Below, in pieces: positions 45,644 through 54,171 of a stretch of 64,000 nt of DNA (positions are counted from its first letter, which is position 1; each line of letters starts with the position of its first letter). The stretch covers positions 1 through 64,000 of the forward strand of contig NZ_BSNQ01000005.1 in assembly GCF_030160075.1 (NCBI RefSeq), in the 5' to 3' direction. The notes beneath the pieces were generated by a model that worked only from the letters and a program-made list of their open reading frames with translations, was not told where the DNA came from and did not search any database. A program made the translations under genes and the position numbers. Source of the DNA: Dyella lipolytica. GTDB lineage: Bacteria; Pseudomonadota; Gammaproteobacteria; Xanthomonadales; Rhodanobacteraceae.

Positions 45644-45886
45644 TCTTTTTTTTATGAAAAATTTTCCGAATGCCAATTCGTTCGCGTACGGACGGATGGA
45701 CGTCCATATGTATCAACGCATTTCGTATCAATTCGTTTCATTAGCAACCAATGCCGATGTTCCCGGTGACGTGTGCTTCTACGAATATCAAGCAACGCAG
45801 ACGAGCGAAAAGCGACATCACAAAGCCGACGATGCCCTGTTGGCGCAGAATTCTGGGCGCGGTAAGCGACCCGCTACCATGGCGTC

Positions 45887-47284
45887 ATGAACGCCCGAAA
45901 CCTACTGATGCCTCGTCGTCTTCCCCTGCGCCTGCTGCCATTGGGCCGTTTCATGCGGCCGAAACGGGAGGCCTTGCAGGCGTTTGCGGTGCACGCCGAC
46001 GGCATCCGGGTGCTGGACGATCCGATTGCCTTCCGCCGGACCCTGCTCGAGCTGATCGCACAGGCCACGCGCCGCATCGTGATCGTTGCCTTGTACTTGC
46101 AGGATGACGACGCCGGCCGTGAAGTACTCGATGCGCTCTATGCCGCCCGCAGAAACCATCCATCGCTCGAGGTGGAGATCTATGTGGACTGGCACCGCGC
46201 CCGGCGCGGCCTGATCGGCAAGGATGCCAGTGAAGGAAACGCGGCGCTCTATCGCCAGTACGCGACGCGGTTTGGTGATGACGTGCCGATTTACGGTGTG
46301 CCGGTGCAGAACCGGGAGCTGTTCGGCGTACTGCATCTGAAGGGTTTCGTGATCGATGAGGACGTGTTGTACAGCGGGGCGAGCATCAACGACGTCTACC
46401 TTGCCCGGCACGGACGTTATCGGCTCGATCGCTATCACCTTATCCGTCATGGCGGGCTGGCCGACAGCATGGCCGCCTTCGTGCACGATCATCTGCGCGA
46501 CAACGAAGCGGTCAGGCGAGTCGATCAAAGACCGTTACCGGCTACGCGCGATTTGCAGCATGCGATCCGTCATCTGCGCCGACAGCTGCAGCACGCGCGT
46601 TACCAGGTGCCGCGCGAACCGCTACCTGAAGGTGCGGTGGCGGTTACGCCGCTGCTCGGTTTCGGCCGCAGCGACAATCAGCTCAACGATACCCTCCTGA
46701 GCTTGCTGCGCGATGCTCGGCAGCGGGTGATCCTCTTCACGCCATACTTCAATCTGCCGCGTCCTGTGCGTGCGGTGCTCGGCAACCTGCTGCGTCGCGG
46801 CTGTGTCATCGACATCATGGTCGGCGACAAGACCGCCAACGATTTCTACATCCCGCCGCAGGAGCCCTTTCGCAAGATTGGTTTGCTGCCGTATCTTTAC
46901 GAAAGCAACCTGCGACGGTTTGCGCGTGCCCACCGTACGCATATCGCTCGCGGCCAGCTCAACCTTTGGCTATGGCGCGATGGCGACAACAGTTATCACC
47001 TCAAGGGTTTGTTGATCGACGACGAGATCGCCGTATTGACCGGCAACAATCTGAATCCTCGCGCGTGGGCGCTGGATCTGGAAAACGGGCTGCTGTTGCG
47101 CGACCCATCGTGTCTGCTCACGGCGAGGCACGAGGCCGAATGGGCCGCGCTGCGCAGCCATGCCGCGCGGCTGGACGACTACCATGCGTTGGATAACCCT
47201 CGTCGCTATCCGGCCGAGGTGCGCAGACTGTTACGGCGACTTAGCCGGGTGCGGTTGGATCGCCTGCTCAATCGATTGCTTTAG
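45887..47284 (+). CDS. pssA: Phosphatidylserine synthase (PLD superfamily, type I)
   Basis: A 465-residue peripheral enzyme forming phosphatidylserine from CDP-diacylglycerol and serine, the precursor of phosphatidylethanolamine. The two PLD motifs are LHLKGFVIDEDVLYSGASINDVYL and YHLKGLLIDDEIAVLTGNNLNPRAW, the latter nearly identical to E. coli PssA (451 residues). A cardiolipin synthase would have a different, membrane-anchored N-terminus. Basic helices at both ends suit membrane surface binding. Preceded by an AT-rich gap of about 240 bases that should hold its promoter. Confidence 0.92.
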   Translation: MNARNLLMPRRLPLRLLPLGRFMRPKREALQAFAVHADGIRVLDDPIAFRRTLLELIAQATRRIVIVALYLQDDDAGREVLDALYAARRNHPSLEVEIYVDWHRARRGLIGKDASEGNAALYRQYATRFGDDVPIYGVPVQNRELFGVLHLKGFVIDEDVLYSGASINDVYLARHGRYRLDRYHLIRHGGLADSMAAFVHDHLRDNEAVRRVDQRPLPATRDLQHAIRHLRRQLQHARYQVPREPLPEGAVAVTPLLGFGRSDNQLNDTLLSLLRDARQRVILFTPYFNLPRPVRAVLGNLLRRGCVIDIMVGDKTANDFYIPPQEPFRKIGLLPYLYESNLRRFARAHRTHIARGQLNLWLWRDGDNSYHLKGLLIDDEIAVLTGNNLNPRAWALDLENGLLLRDPSCLLTARHEAEWAALRSHAARLDDYHALDNPRRYPAEVRRLLRRLSRVRLDRLLNRLL

Positions 47285-47877
47285 TGGGCGCTGAGTCGCG
47301 TCAGCCGCATAGTCAGCCAGCGCGACACATCCGGCCACTCGCTGGCAATGATGGAGTAACACACCGTATCGCGGAGCGTGCCATCCGGGCGGCGCTTGTG
47401 GGCGCGCAGCACGCCGTCGCGGTGCGCGCCGAGGCGTTCGATCGCGCGCTGCGAATCGAGGTTGCGGCCATCGGTGTGAAATTCCACGGCGACGCATTGC
47501 AGCGCTTCGAACGCGTATCCGAGCAGCAGTCGCTTGCAGGCCGTATTCAAATGGCTTTTCTGCCAGCGTTTCGCATACCAGGTATAGCCAATCGCTATAC
47601 GTGGGAGGGCAGGGTCGAAGTCATAGAACCGGGTAGTGCCGACGATGTCTCCGCTGCTTTTCTCACGCACCGCGAACGGCAGCATGTTGTTCGCGGCGAG
47701 GCCGTCGAGTGCCTTCTCGATATAGGCTTTCGCCTGTCCGGGTGCCGGCGCGCTGGTAAACCAAAGCTTCCACAATTCGCCATCCGCCGCGGCGGCTTCG
47801 AGATCGGGTGCGTGCTGCAGGCCGAGGGGTTCGAGCAGGACGTGATCGTCCTGTAGAGAAATCGGGGTAAGCGGCAT
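47281..47877 (-). CDS. GNAT family N-acetyltransferase (RimJ/RimL type)
   Basis: A 198-residue acetyltransferase-fold protein. The typical opening LLEPLGLQHAPDLEAAAADGELW, the central GTTRFYDFDP beta strand and the acetyl-CoA contact NTACKRLLLGYAFE are present, and the SQRAIERLGAHRDGVLRAHKRRPDGT segment is characteristic of RimJ/RimL-like enzymes. The target (ribosomal protein, peptide or small molecule) is unknown. Its stop overlaps the convergent pssA stop by four bases. Confidence 0.87.
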   Translation of the reverse strand: MPLTPISLQDDHVLLEPLGLQHAPDLEAAAADGELWKLWFTSAPAPGQAKAYIEKALDGLAANNMLPFAVREKSSGDIVGTTRFYDFDPALPRIAIGYTWYAKRWQKSHLNTACKRLLLGYAFEALQCVAVEFHTDGRNLDSQRAIERLGAHRDGVLRAHKRRPDGTLRDTVCYSIIASEWPDVSRWLTMRLTRLSAH

Positions 47878-47882
47878 CGGAT

Positions 47883-48089
47883 TCAGGCGTCGAGGTCGGG
47901 GATCAGCTTGCTTTCAAGTCGCGCAATGTTGTCTTTCAACAGCAGCTTGCGCTTCTTCATGCGGGTGATCTGCAGCTCGTCGCGGCCGATCGACGCGGCC
48001 AGCTGCGCGATCGCTGCATCGAGGTCGCGATGCTCCTGACGGAGTTCGGCCAGCAGATGGGCGATTTGAGTCGGGTCCTGGGCCTGCAT
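47883..48089 (-). CDS. YdcH-like DUF465 protein
   Basis: A 68-residue, strongly charged helical protein. The segment [15 protein letters not shown] followed by [21 protein letters not shown] is the DUF465/YdcH signature. It probably forms a two-helix coiled coil. ATG at 48089 (MQAQDPTQI) is preferred over an upstream frame that would overlap the ttcA promoter region. Function unknown. Confidence 0.85.
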   Translation of the reverse strand: MQAQDPTQIAHLLAELRQEHRDLDAAIAQLAASIGRDELQITRMKKRKLLLKDNIARLESKLIPDLDA

Positions 48090-48193
48090 GGCGGACAAGT
48101 CGCAAAGGCGGCGGTAGAGCGCCGATTGTAGCGCGCCAGATCGCGGCAGGTGAGGCGGGTACAATAGCCGCTTGCCCGTTCGATACCACCGCC

Positions 48194-49078
48194 ATGTCCG
48201 CTCCCCCCGAGGTCGCCCAACCCGATATTGCCCGCAAGCTGGCTTACGAGGCCGGCAAGCTGGCCAAGCGCCTGCGCCACCAGGTCGGTCAGGCGATCGC
48301 GGACTTCAACATGATCGAGGACGGCGATAAGGTCATGGTGTGCCTTTCGGGCGGCAAAGACTCGTACACCATGCTGGACATCCTGCTCTCGTTGCAGGCG
48401 AAGGCGCCGGTGCGTTTCCAGTTGATCGCGGTGAATCTCGATCAGAAGCAGCCGGGGTTTCCCGAATACCTGCTGCCGCAGTATCTCACCGAGCGCGGCG
48501 TGCCCTTTCATATCATCGAACAAGATACCTACAGCACCGTCACTCGGGTGATTCCCGAGGGCAAGACCATGTGCAGCCTGTGTTCGCGGCTGCGGCGCGG
48601 CGCGCTGTACCACTGGGCGGCGGCCAACGGCATCACCAAGATCGCGCTGGGGCATCATCGCGACGATATTCTGGGTACGTTTTTCCTCAACATGTTCTAT
48701 CAGGGCAGCTTGAAGGCGATGCCGCCCAAGCTGCGGTCCGACGACGGACGTCATGTGGTGATCCGACCGCTGGCGTACTGCAAAGAAAGCGATATCGCCG
48801 ACTACGCCGCGCACAGGCAGTTTCCGATCATTCCCTGTAATCTCTGCGGCTCGCAGGAGAACCTGCAGCGCAAGGCCGTCAGCCGCATGTTGCACGAGTG
48901 GGAGCGCCAGCACCCCGGGCGCAGCGAAACCATTTTTCGCGCGCTGGGTAATGTGGCACCCTCGCAGTTGGCCGATCGTCAGCTGTTCGATTTCGCTGCG
49001 CTGGGTGCTCGCGAAGGTGCTCAGCGCGTCGACGTGCATGGCTGGCTTGCCGGAACCGAAGGCGACAGCAACCGTTAG
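48194..49078 (+). CDS. ttcA: tRNA 2-thiocytidine(32) synthetase TtcA
   Basis: A 294-residue PP-loop ATPase that thiolates C32 of certain tRNAs with a [4Fe-4S] cluster. The PP-loop is [10 protein letters not shown], and the cluster/catalytic pairs are CSLCSR and CNLCGS. The start MSAPPEV follows a weak Shine-Dalgarno. It is followed after 57 bases by the aminotransferase gene on the same strand. Confidence 0.96.
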   Translation: MSAPPEVAQPDIARKLAYEAGKLAKRLRHQVGQAIADFNMIEDGDKVMVCLSGGKDSYTMLDILLSLQAKAPVRFQLIAVNLDQKQPGFPEYLLPQYLTERGVPFHIIEQDTYSTVTRVIPEGKTMCSLCSRLRRGALYHWAAANGITKIALGHHRDDILGTFFLNMFYQGSLKAMPPKLRSDDGRHVVIRPLAYCKESDIADYAAHRQFPIIPCNLCGSQENLQRKAVSRMLHEWERQHPGRSETIFRALGNVAPSQLADRQLFDFAALGAREGAQRVDVHGWLAGTEGDSNR

Positions 49079-49135
49079 CATCCCGGCGGACGTCTGGACG
49101 TCCATACCTCCATCTACCCATTGTCGAGTACAGCC

Positions 49136-50335
49136 GTGTCCCTCTTTGCATCTGTTGAAATGACCCCGGGTGATCCGATCCTGGGACTTACCGAAGCTTT
49201 TGTGGCCGATACGCGTCCGGGCAAGGTCAACTTGGGCGTGGGCATCTATTACGACGAATCCGGCCGCATTCCGCTGTTGCGCGCGGTGCGCCATGTGGAA
49301 GAGATGCTGGCGCGTGAGGCGAAGCCGCGCGGCTACCTGCCGATCGATGGTCTGCCGGCGTATACCCAGGCGACGCAGAAGCTGGTTTTCGGCGCCGATT
49401 CCCCGCTGCTGGCGGCCGGTCGCGTGGCGACCTCGCAGACGGTCGGCGGCAGCGGCGCGCTGCGCGTGGGTGCGGATTTGCTGCGGAAAGCTTTGCCGAA
49501 AGCGAAAGTGGCGATCAGCAGCCCGAGCTGGGAAAACCATCGCGTGGTATTCAACGCCGCCGGTTTCGAGGTGGTGGATTACACCTATTACGACGCGGCA
49601 ACACACGGTCTCAATTTCGCAGGCATGCTGGCCGACCTCGGCAAACTGGAACCTGGCACCGTCGTGCTGCTGCATGCCTGCTGTCATAACCCCACCGGCG
49701 TGGATCTCACCGTCGAGCAATGGCAGCAAGTGGTGGCGCTGGTGAAAGATCGCGGCCTGCTGCCCTTCATCGACATGGCTTATCAGGGCTTCGACAAGGG
49801 TATCGACGAGGATGCTGCAGCGGTGCGTCTGTTCGCCGAATCGGGCATCGAATCCTTCGTGGTCGCCAATTCCTATTCCAAGTCGTTCTCGTTGTATGGC
49901 GAGCGCGTGGGTGCGCTTTCCATCGTCGGCGCCAACCGCGACGAGGCGCTGCGCGTGCAATCGCTGGTCAAACGCATCATCCGCTCGATATATTCCAGTC
50001 CGTCTACGCATGGCGGCGCACTGGTGGCAGGCGTGCTCAACAGCACGGAACTGCGTGCGGTATGGGAGCAGGAGCTGACCGAGATGCGCGAGCGCATTCA
50101 CGCGATGCGTGCCGGCATGGTGGAAAAGCTGGCCGCCAACGGCGCGCCGCAATTCGGCTTTATCCAGAAGCAGGCGGGCATGTTCTCGTACTCCGGTCTG
50201 AGCAAGGCGCAAGTGGATCGTTTGCGCGAAGAACATGCGATCTACGCCATCGGCACCGGCCGCATCTGCGTGGCCGCGCTCAATCGCGCCAATCTCGATA
50301 CGGTGGTTGCTGCAGTCGCTGCGGTGAGCCGCTAA
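49136..50335 (+). CDS. Aromatic/aspartate amino acid aminotransferase (TyrB type)
   Basis: A 399-residue fold-type I PLP transaminase of the subgroup of TyrB/AspC. It begins MSLFASVEMTPGDPILGL, has the cofactor Lys in NSYSKSFSLYGERVGAL, and HNPTGVDLT for cofactor contact. The substrate set (aromatic or dicarboxylic) is not decidable by eye. GTG at 49136 matches homologues; a TTG at 49121 is less likely. A GC-rich hairpin at 50354-50373 follows the stop. Confidence 0.92.
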   Translation: MSLFASVEMTPGDPILGLTEAFVADTRPGKVNLGVGIYYDESGRIPLLRAVRHVEEMLAREAKPRGYLPIDGLPAYTQATQKLVFGADSPLLAAGRVATSQTVGGSGALRVGADLLRKALPKAKVAISSPSWENHRVVFNAAGFEVVDYTYYDAATHGLNFAGMLADLGKLEPGTVVLLHACCHNPTGVDLTVEQWQQVVALVKDRGLLPFIDMAYQGFDKGIDEDAAAVRLFAESGIESFVVANSYSKSFSLYGERVGALSIVGANRDEALRVQSLVKRIIRSIYSSPSTHGGALVAGVLNSTELRAVWEQELTEMRERIHAMRAGMVEKLAANGAPQFGFIQKQAGMFSYSGLSKAQVDRLREEHAIYAIGTGRICVAALNRANLDTVVAAVAAVSR

Positions 50336-50353
50336 ACCTCCATAAATATCATC

Positions 50354-50373
50354 GCCCCGGCGACGGCCGGGGC
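50354..50373 (+). terminator. GC-rich hairpin after the aminotransferase gene
   Basis: GCCCCGGC pairs with GCCGGGGC around GACG, 19 bases after the stop. The T run that follows is poor (TCAGCGTCTTG), so termination here is only likely. Confidence 0.5.
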
Positions 50374-50452
50374 TCAGCGTCTTGTCTGCCGATAAGTCAC
50401 TGGGTCTCGGTTTGCGCCGGGGCGACGGCATGACCCTTCAATCGGATCCTTC

Positions 50453-51370
50453 ATGTTTTTTCGCAACCTCACGCTATTCCGCTTTTCTCCCGCTGTTGCC
50501 GAAGATCTGAAGCGCCTCGATGAGGCGTTAGGCGACCATCGCTTGCGTCCCTGTGGTCCGCTGGAAATGGGCACGCGTGGTTTCGTGCCGCCGGTCGGTC
50601 GCGGCGAAGAGGCCGCGCTCACGCACGCTGTGAACGCCTGCACGCTGCTCACCGTGGGCAGCGAAGAAAAACTGCTGCCGGCGGCCGTGGTGAACGACGA
50701 GCTGCAACGCAAAGTGCAAAAAATCGCCGAGGAAGAAGGCCGCAAGGTTGGCGGTCGCGAGCGCAAGCGCATCAAAGAAGATCTGCTTACCGAACTGCTG
50801 CCGCGCGCCTTCGTGCGCAGCTCGCGCATGTCGGCTTACGTCGACCGCAAGCACGGCTGGCTGGTGCTCGATACCGCCAGCCGTAAAGCAGCGGAGAACG
50901 CGCTGACGCAAGTGCGCGAAGCGCTCGGCAGCTTTCCCGCCGTACCGCTCGCGCCGGAAGAGGGTCCGCGCGTGTTGATGACCGACTGGCTCGCCAGCGG
51001 CAAGCTGCCGGGCGGTCTCGTACTCGGCGACGAATGCGAACTGCGCGATCCGGCCACTGCTACCGGTGCCATCGCGCGTTGCCGTCGTCAGGATCTCGAT
51101 GCCGAAGAAGTAAAAGAGCATTTGCGCAACGGCAAGCAAGTGTTCCAGCTGGGACTGGTGTTCGATGACCGCATGAGCTTCGTGCTGGGCGAGGATCTGG
51201 TGCTGCGCAAGCTGAAATTCCTCGATGTCGTGCTGGACGAGCTGGGCGACAGCCAGCAAGACGCGGCCGCCGAGCTGGACGCCCGGTTTGCCCTGCTGAC
51301 CCTGGAATTGGAGCGTTTGCTGGCCAAACTCGAGGAATGGTTCGGCCTCCCGCGTCCCAAGGAGAATTGA
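50453..51370 (+). CDS. rdgC: Recombination-associated protein RdgC
   Basis: A 305-residue ring-forming DNA-binding protein that modulates RecA. It starts MFFRNLTLFRFSPAV as E. coli RdgC (MFWFKNLMVYRLS-type), contains GFVPPVGRGEEAALTHAVNA, and IAEEEGRKVGGRERKRIKEDLLTELLPRAF, the conserved nucleic-acid-contact region. Length equals E. coli RdgC (303). Not part of an obvious operon. Confidence 0.97.
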   Translation: MFFRNLTLFRFSPAVAEDLKRLDEALGDHRLRPCGPLEMGTRGFVPPVGRGEEAALTHAVNACTLLTVGSEEKLLPAAVVNDELQRKVQKIAEEEGRKVGGRERKRIKEDLLTELLPRAFVRSSRMSAYVDRKHGWLVLDTASRKAAENALTQVREALGSFPAVPLAPEEGPRVLMTDWLASGKLPGGLVLGDECELRDPATATGAIARCRRQDLDAEEVKEHLRNGKQVFQLGLVFDDRMSFVLGEDLVLRKLKFLDVVLDELGDSQQDAAAELDARFALLTLELERLLAKLEEWFGLPRPKEN

Positions 51371-51439
51371 GACGCGCGCCAGATCGGGCTTCCCGGGGGT
51401 CAGGTCAAAAAGCCCTTGCGCATGGCGTCGCCGCCCCAC

Positions 51440-51497
51440 ATTCTGCCTGGGCTCGGGGGCCATTTTGGCCCCCGGCGGTAGTACCGATAGGCAGAAT
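51440..51497 (+). promoter_or_regulatory. 5' UTR hairpin covering the ribosome-binding region
   Basis: ATTCTGCCT (51440-51448) pairs with AGGCAGAAT (51489-51497), the base just before the ATG at 51499. Inside, GGGGGCCA/TGGCCCCC forms a second stem. The outer pairing would enclose the only purine-rich site (AGGCAGA) upstream of the metalloprotease gene. Confidence 0.6.
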
Positions 51498-51498
51498 C

Positions 51499-52266
51499 AT
51501 GGCGTACCTCGACGGCGACTGGCTGGAGTTGGCAACACTCAGCGGCAACACCATTCGTGTGCTCAAAGCAGCACACCCACGGGCGCGACGGCTGCGCTTG
51601 ACCGTGTCGCCCAAGGGCGCGCGCATCACGTATCCGCAAGGCACGCATCCGTCGCAAGTCAACGCCTTTCTACGTCACAACGCCGATTGGTTGGAGAAGA
51701 AACTCGACGAACTGAATCTCTTCGTCGAACCGCTGCCGCCATTGCGCGTGGGCACACCCATCGACTTTCCGTTGCGCGGTGAAACAGCCACGCTGTATTG
51801 GGCCGAAGGTGTCTATCCGCGTGTTGTCGCCTACGACAACAGCCTGACGCTGGAAATCCCGCGCCCGCACAGCCGTGCATTGCCGGTCGCGCGCGGCCTG
51901 CTTGCTTCGTATTTCGAAAATCAGATCCGCCGTGATGTCTCGCGCTGGCTGGCCGGCTACGTACCGCAGCTTGGTCTGGCGCCGACTGCGCTACGCATTC
52001 GCCCGATGAAAAGCTTGTGGGGCAGCCTCGATACGCGCGATCGCATCAATCTCGATCTCGCACTCGCGCTCGCACCGCCCGCAGCCCTGCGCTACGTGCT
52101 GGCACACGAGCTTTGCCATCTGAAAGTACGCAACCACTCGCCGCGCTTCTGGGCGCACGTGGAATCGATCTTCCCCGACTGGCGCGAACAGCGCGACTGG
52201 CTGCGCCAGAATGGTGCGACGCTGAAGGCGGAACTGGACAGGCTGATCGCCGACGTCGCCGATTGA
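51499..52266 (+). CDS. DUF45/YgjP-type zinc metalloprotease
   Basis: A 255-residue cytosolic metalloprotease of the M48-like DUF45 family. The zinc motif is HELCH (His203, Glu204, His207), followed by LKVRNHSPRFW, with MKSLWGSLDTRDRINLDLAL-type conserved sequence before it. E. coli YgjP is about 170 residues, so this form has a longer N-terminal beta-rich part (about 90 residues). Substrates are unknown. ATG 51499 (MAYLDGDW) is preferred over a frame from 51337 that would overlap the rdgC end and the hairpin. Confidence 0.87.
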   Translation: MAYLDGDWLELATLSGNTIRVLKAAHPRARRLRLTVSPKGARITYPQGTHPSQVNAFLRHNADWLEKKLDELNLFVEPLPPLRVGTPIDFPLRGETATLYWAEGVYPRVVAYDNSLTLEIPRPHSRALPVARGLLASYFENQIRRDVSRWLAGYVPQLGLAPTALRIRPMKSLWGSLDTRDRINLDLALALAPPAALRYVLAHELCHLKVRNHSPRFWAHVESIFPDWREQRDWLRQNGATLKAELDRLIADVAD

Positions 52267-52324
52267 TGGCGCGCCACACCGCCGCTTGGGGATAAACAGA
52301 GTTTTCCGACGCAAGGGGATGGCG

Positions 52325-52903
52325 ATGTCGATTCCGTTCGGGTATCTGTTTGGCGGTGCGTGGCTGCTGTGGCTCATGTACTGGGGCATCAGCGCGGCGA
52401 ACGTGAAACAAGCCGTGCGCGTCGAATCCCCGCTGTCGCGCTTTGGCAAATACAGCTTGCCACTGATCGTCGCGGTGCTGTTGATGATGAATACCGGCTG
52501 GTTAAACGGCACCGTGCTGCGCGAACGCTTTATGCCGGCCGACGAATGGGTGGTGTGGCTTGGCTTCATCCTCACGCTTGCAGGGCTCGCCTTCGCCTGC
52601 TGGGCGCGCGTGATTCTCGGACGCAACTGGAGTGGCGTGGTCCAGCTGAAACAGGATCACGAACTGATCGTCCGTGGCCCTTACAGCATCGTGCGCCACC
52701 CCATCTACACCGGTTTGTTGCTCGCCTTTCTCGGCAGCGCTCTGGCGATCGGGGAGTGGCGCGGATTGCTCGCCACTGCGATTGTCGCGGCCTCGTTCTG
52801 GCGCAAGCTGCGAATGGAAGAGCGTTGGTTGTGCGAGCTCTTCGGTGAGCAATATCGCGCGTACATGCAGCGCGTCAAAGCGCTGGTGCCTTGGGTGTTG
52901 TGA
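52325..52903 (+). CDS. Isoprenylcysteine carboxyl methyltransferase (ICMT) family membrane protein
   Basis: A 192-residue protein with five membrane helices. The family motif is at the C-terminal half: GPYSIVRHPIYTGLLLAFLG and EERWLCELFGEQYRAYMQRV. It belongs to the ICMT/PEMT-type methyltransferases acting on membrane lipids or lipidated substrates; no prenylated protein is known in such bacteria, so the substrate is uncertain. ATG 52325 has AAGGGG seven bases upstream; in-frame ATGs at 52286 and 52319 are possible. Confidence 0.85.
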   Translation: MSIPFGYLFGGAWLLWLMYWGISAANVKQAVRVESPLSRFGKYSLPLIVAVLLMMNTGWLNGTVLRERFMPADEWVVWLGFILTLAGLAFACWARVILGRNWSGVVQLKQDHELIVRGPYSIVRHPIYTGLLLAFLGSALAIGEWRGLLATAIVAASFWRKLRMEERWLCELFGEQYRAYMQRVKALVPWVL

Positions 52904-52944
52904 TTCCCCATGGCCTGATTTCGGCGGACACTCTAAATAAATCG

Positions 52945-52977
52945 ACGTCATCCCGACTTTCGTCAGGATGACGTTTT
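52945..52977. terminator. Bidirectional intrinsic terminator
   Basis: ACGTCATCC pairs with GGATGACGT with an inner GAC/GTC stem, followed by TTT on the plus strand; on the minus strand the stem is followed by CGATTTATTTAG. It lies between the convergent methyltransferase-like and hydrolase genes. Confidence 0.8.
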
Positions 52978-53016
52978 AAAGGTTGTTTTAAGCTTATCTA
53001 GCGCAAGCGGGCACTG

Positions 53017-54006
53017 TCAGTGCGCCAGTGCGAAGCTGGTCAGCACTTGTACGAATTCCTGCGGCTTCTCCATCTGCGGCATGTGATTGCACCCATTGAG
53101 CACACTGGTGCTGATCGCCGGCGCATGGGTGAGGCCGTTGCGCAGGCTGTCCAGTGCGGAGATATCGATGATCTTGTCGTCGTGACACCACAGACCCAGC
53201 GTCGGCATGGTCAGCTTGTCGAGGCGGCTCTGCAGCGACAGCACCTGAGAGTCTTCGTCCAATTCGTGAAAGGTGCTTTCGATGAAAGCGCGATTCTTGA
53301 TGCTGTCCTTCACGAACACATCGATAAAGCGCCCTGGAATATTGGGTACATGCTCGAATGCCAACGCATTGGCACGCAGGAAGCCGGCACGGTCGTCGTA
53401 GATGAAGGGATCTTTGCCGCTCCGCGCTTCCTTGGCGAAGTCGTTTTCCTTGAAATTCAGGCCAAACGAATCGATCAGCGCCAATTCGCTGACATCATCC
53501 GGATGCTCAGCGGCATACACGCCGGCAATCGCGCCACCCATTGAATGACCTACGAGCAGAAAGTGCTGGAGGTGCAGCGTCTGCACGAAATCGTTGAAGC
53601 GTGCGACCTGGCTGTCGATGTTGTAGCTGGCGTTGGGAATGCGCGAGGACTCGCCCCAACCCGGCAGGTCGGGAATGATCACGTGGAAATGCGCGGTGAG
53701 CATGGGCGCGACCTTCAGCCACACTTCCTTGCGTGCCGCAAAGCCGTGCAGCAAGACGATGGTCGGCCCTTGGCCACCTTCGTAATACACCCACTGCGTA
53801 TCGCCGGCCTGCACGGAACGCTTTTCCAGCTGCGCATTCATCGCCTCGCGCATCGAGTTGGCCTGGAGCAGCCATTGCGGCGCGAACAGATAACTGCCGC
53901 CTAGCGAAACGACCAGCAGCGCGGCAACGATGCCGAGGAATTTCAGGCGACGTATCAGCAAGCGTTGCCATAGGGGGCGAGATGGGTTCAATGCGGATGT
54001 GGTCAT
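53017..54006 (-). CDS. Membrane-anchored alpha/beta hydrolase
   Basis: A 329-residue hydrolase with an N-terminal signal-anchor (residues of about 20-42, LKFLGIVAALLVVSLGGSYLF). The fold shows the oxyanion region VLLHGFAARKE, the nucleophile elbow GHSMGG, an acidic CHDDKIIDI and the C-terminal catalytic His in GCNHMPQMEKP. It is probably in the periplasm facing outward. Related to lipases/esterases and haloperoxidase-type hydrolases; the substrate is unknown. A REP-like repeat lies between it and the M1 peptidase upstream. Confidence 0.85.
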   Translation of the reverse strand: MTTSALNPSRPLWQRLLIRRLKFLGIVAALLVVSLGGSYLFAPQWLLQANSMREAMNAQLEKRSVQAGDTQWVYYEGGQGPTIVLLHGFAARKEVWLKVAPMLTAHFHVIIPDLPGWGESSRIPNASYNIDSQVARFNDFVQTLHLQHFLLVGHSMGGAIAGVYAAEHPDDVSELALIDSFGLNFKENDFAKEARSGKDPFIYDDRAGFLRANALAFEHVPNIPGRFIDVFVKDSIKNRAFIESTFHELDEDSQVLSLQSRLDKLTMPTLGLWCHDDKIIDISALDSLRNGLTHAPAISTSVLNGCNHMPQMEKPQEFVQVLTSFALAH

Positions 54007-54033
54007 AGCTAGTGCCGGATGCAGGTTGTGAAT

Positions 54034-54162
54034 CCTTCTCCCACCGGGAGAAGGTGCCCCGAAGGGGCGGATGAGGGTACGAGCGGAGCCTAGAAGCGGG
54101 AAACTTCAATATCGCGCAAGCTCCGCACCCTCACCCCAACCCCTCTCCCAAAGGGAGAGGGG
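54034..54162. repeat. REP-like palindromic repeat
   Basis: A 129-base element with end hairpins CCTTCTCCC/GGGAGAAGG (54034-54054) and CCCCTCTCCC/GGGAGAGGGG (54140-54162), an inner GCCCC/GGGGC stem, and GATGAGGGT and ACCCTCACCCC flanks. The right end matches that of the repeat at 27407-27585. It lies between the minus-strand hydrolase and the M1 peptidase genes. Confidence 0.75.
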
Positions 54163-54171
54163 CTAAAGCGC

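Noticed and set aside
45654-45890. 78-codon plus-strand frame ending at the pssA start
   Set aside because: AT-rich promoter-like DNA with no motif, and it overlaps the expected pssA promoter.
47957-50431. 824-codon minus-strand frame opposite ttcA and the aminotransferase
   Set aside because: Antisense shadow spanning two well-supported genes; no domain seen.
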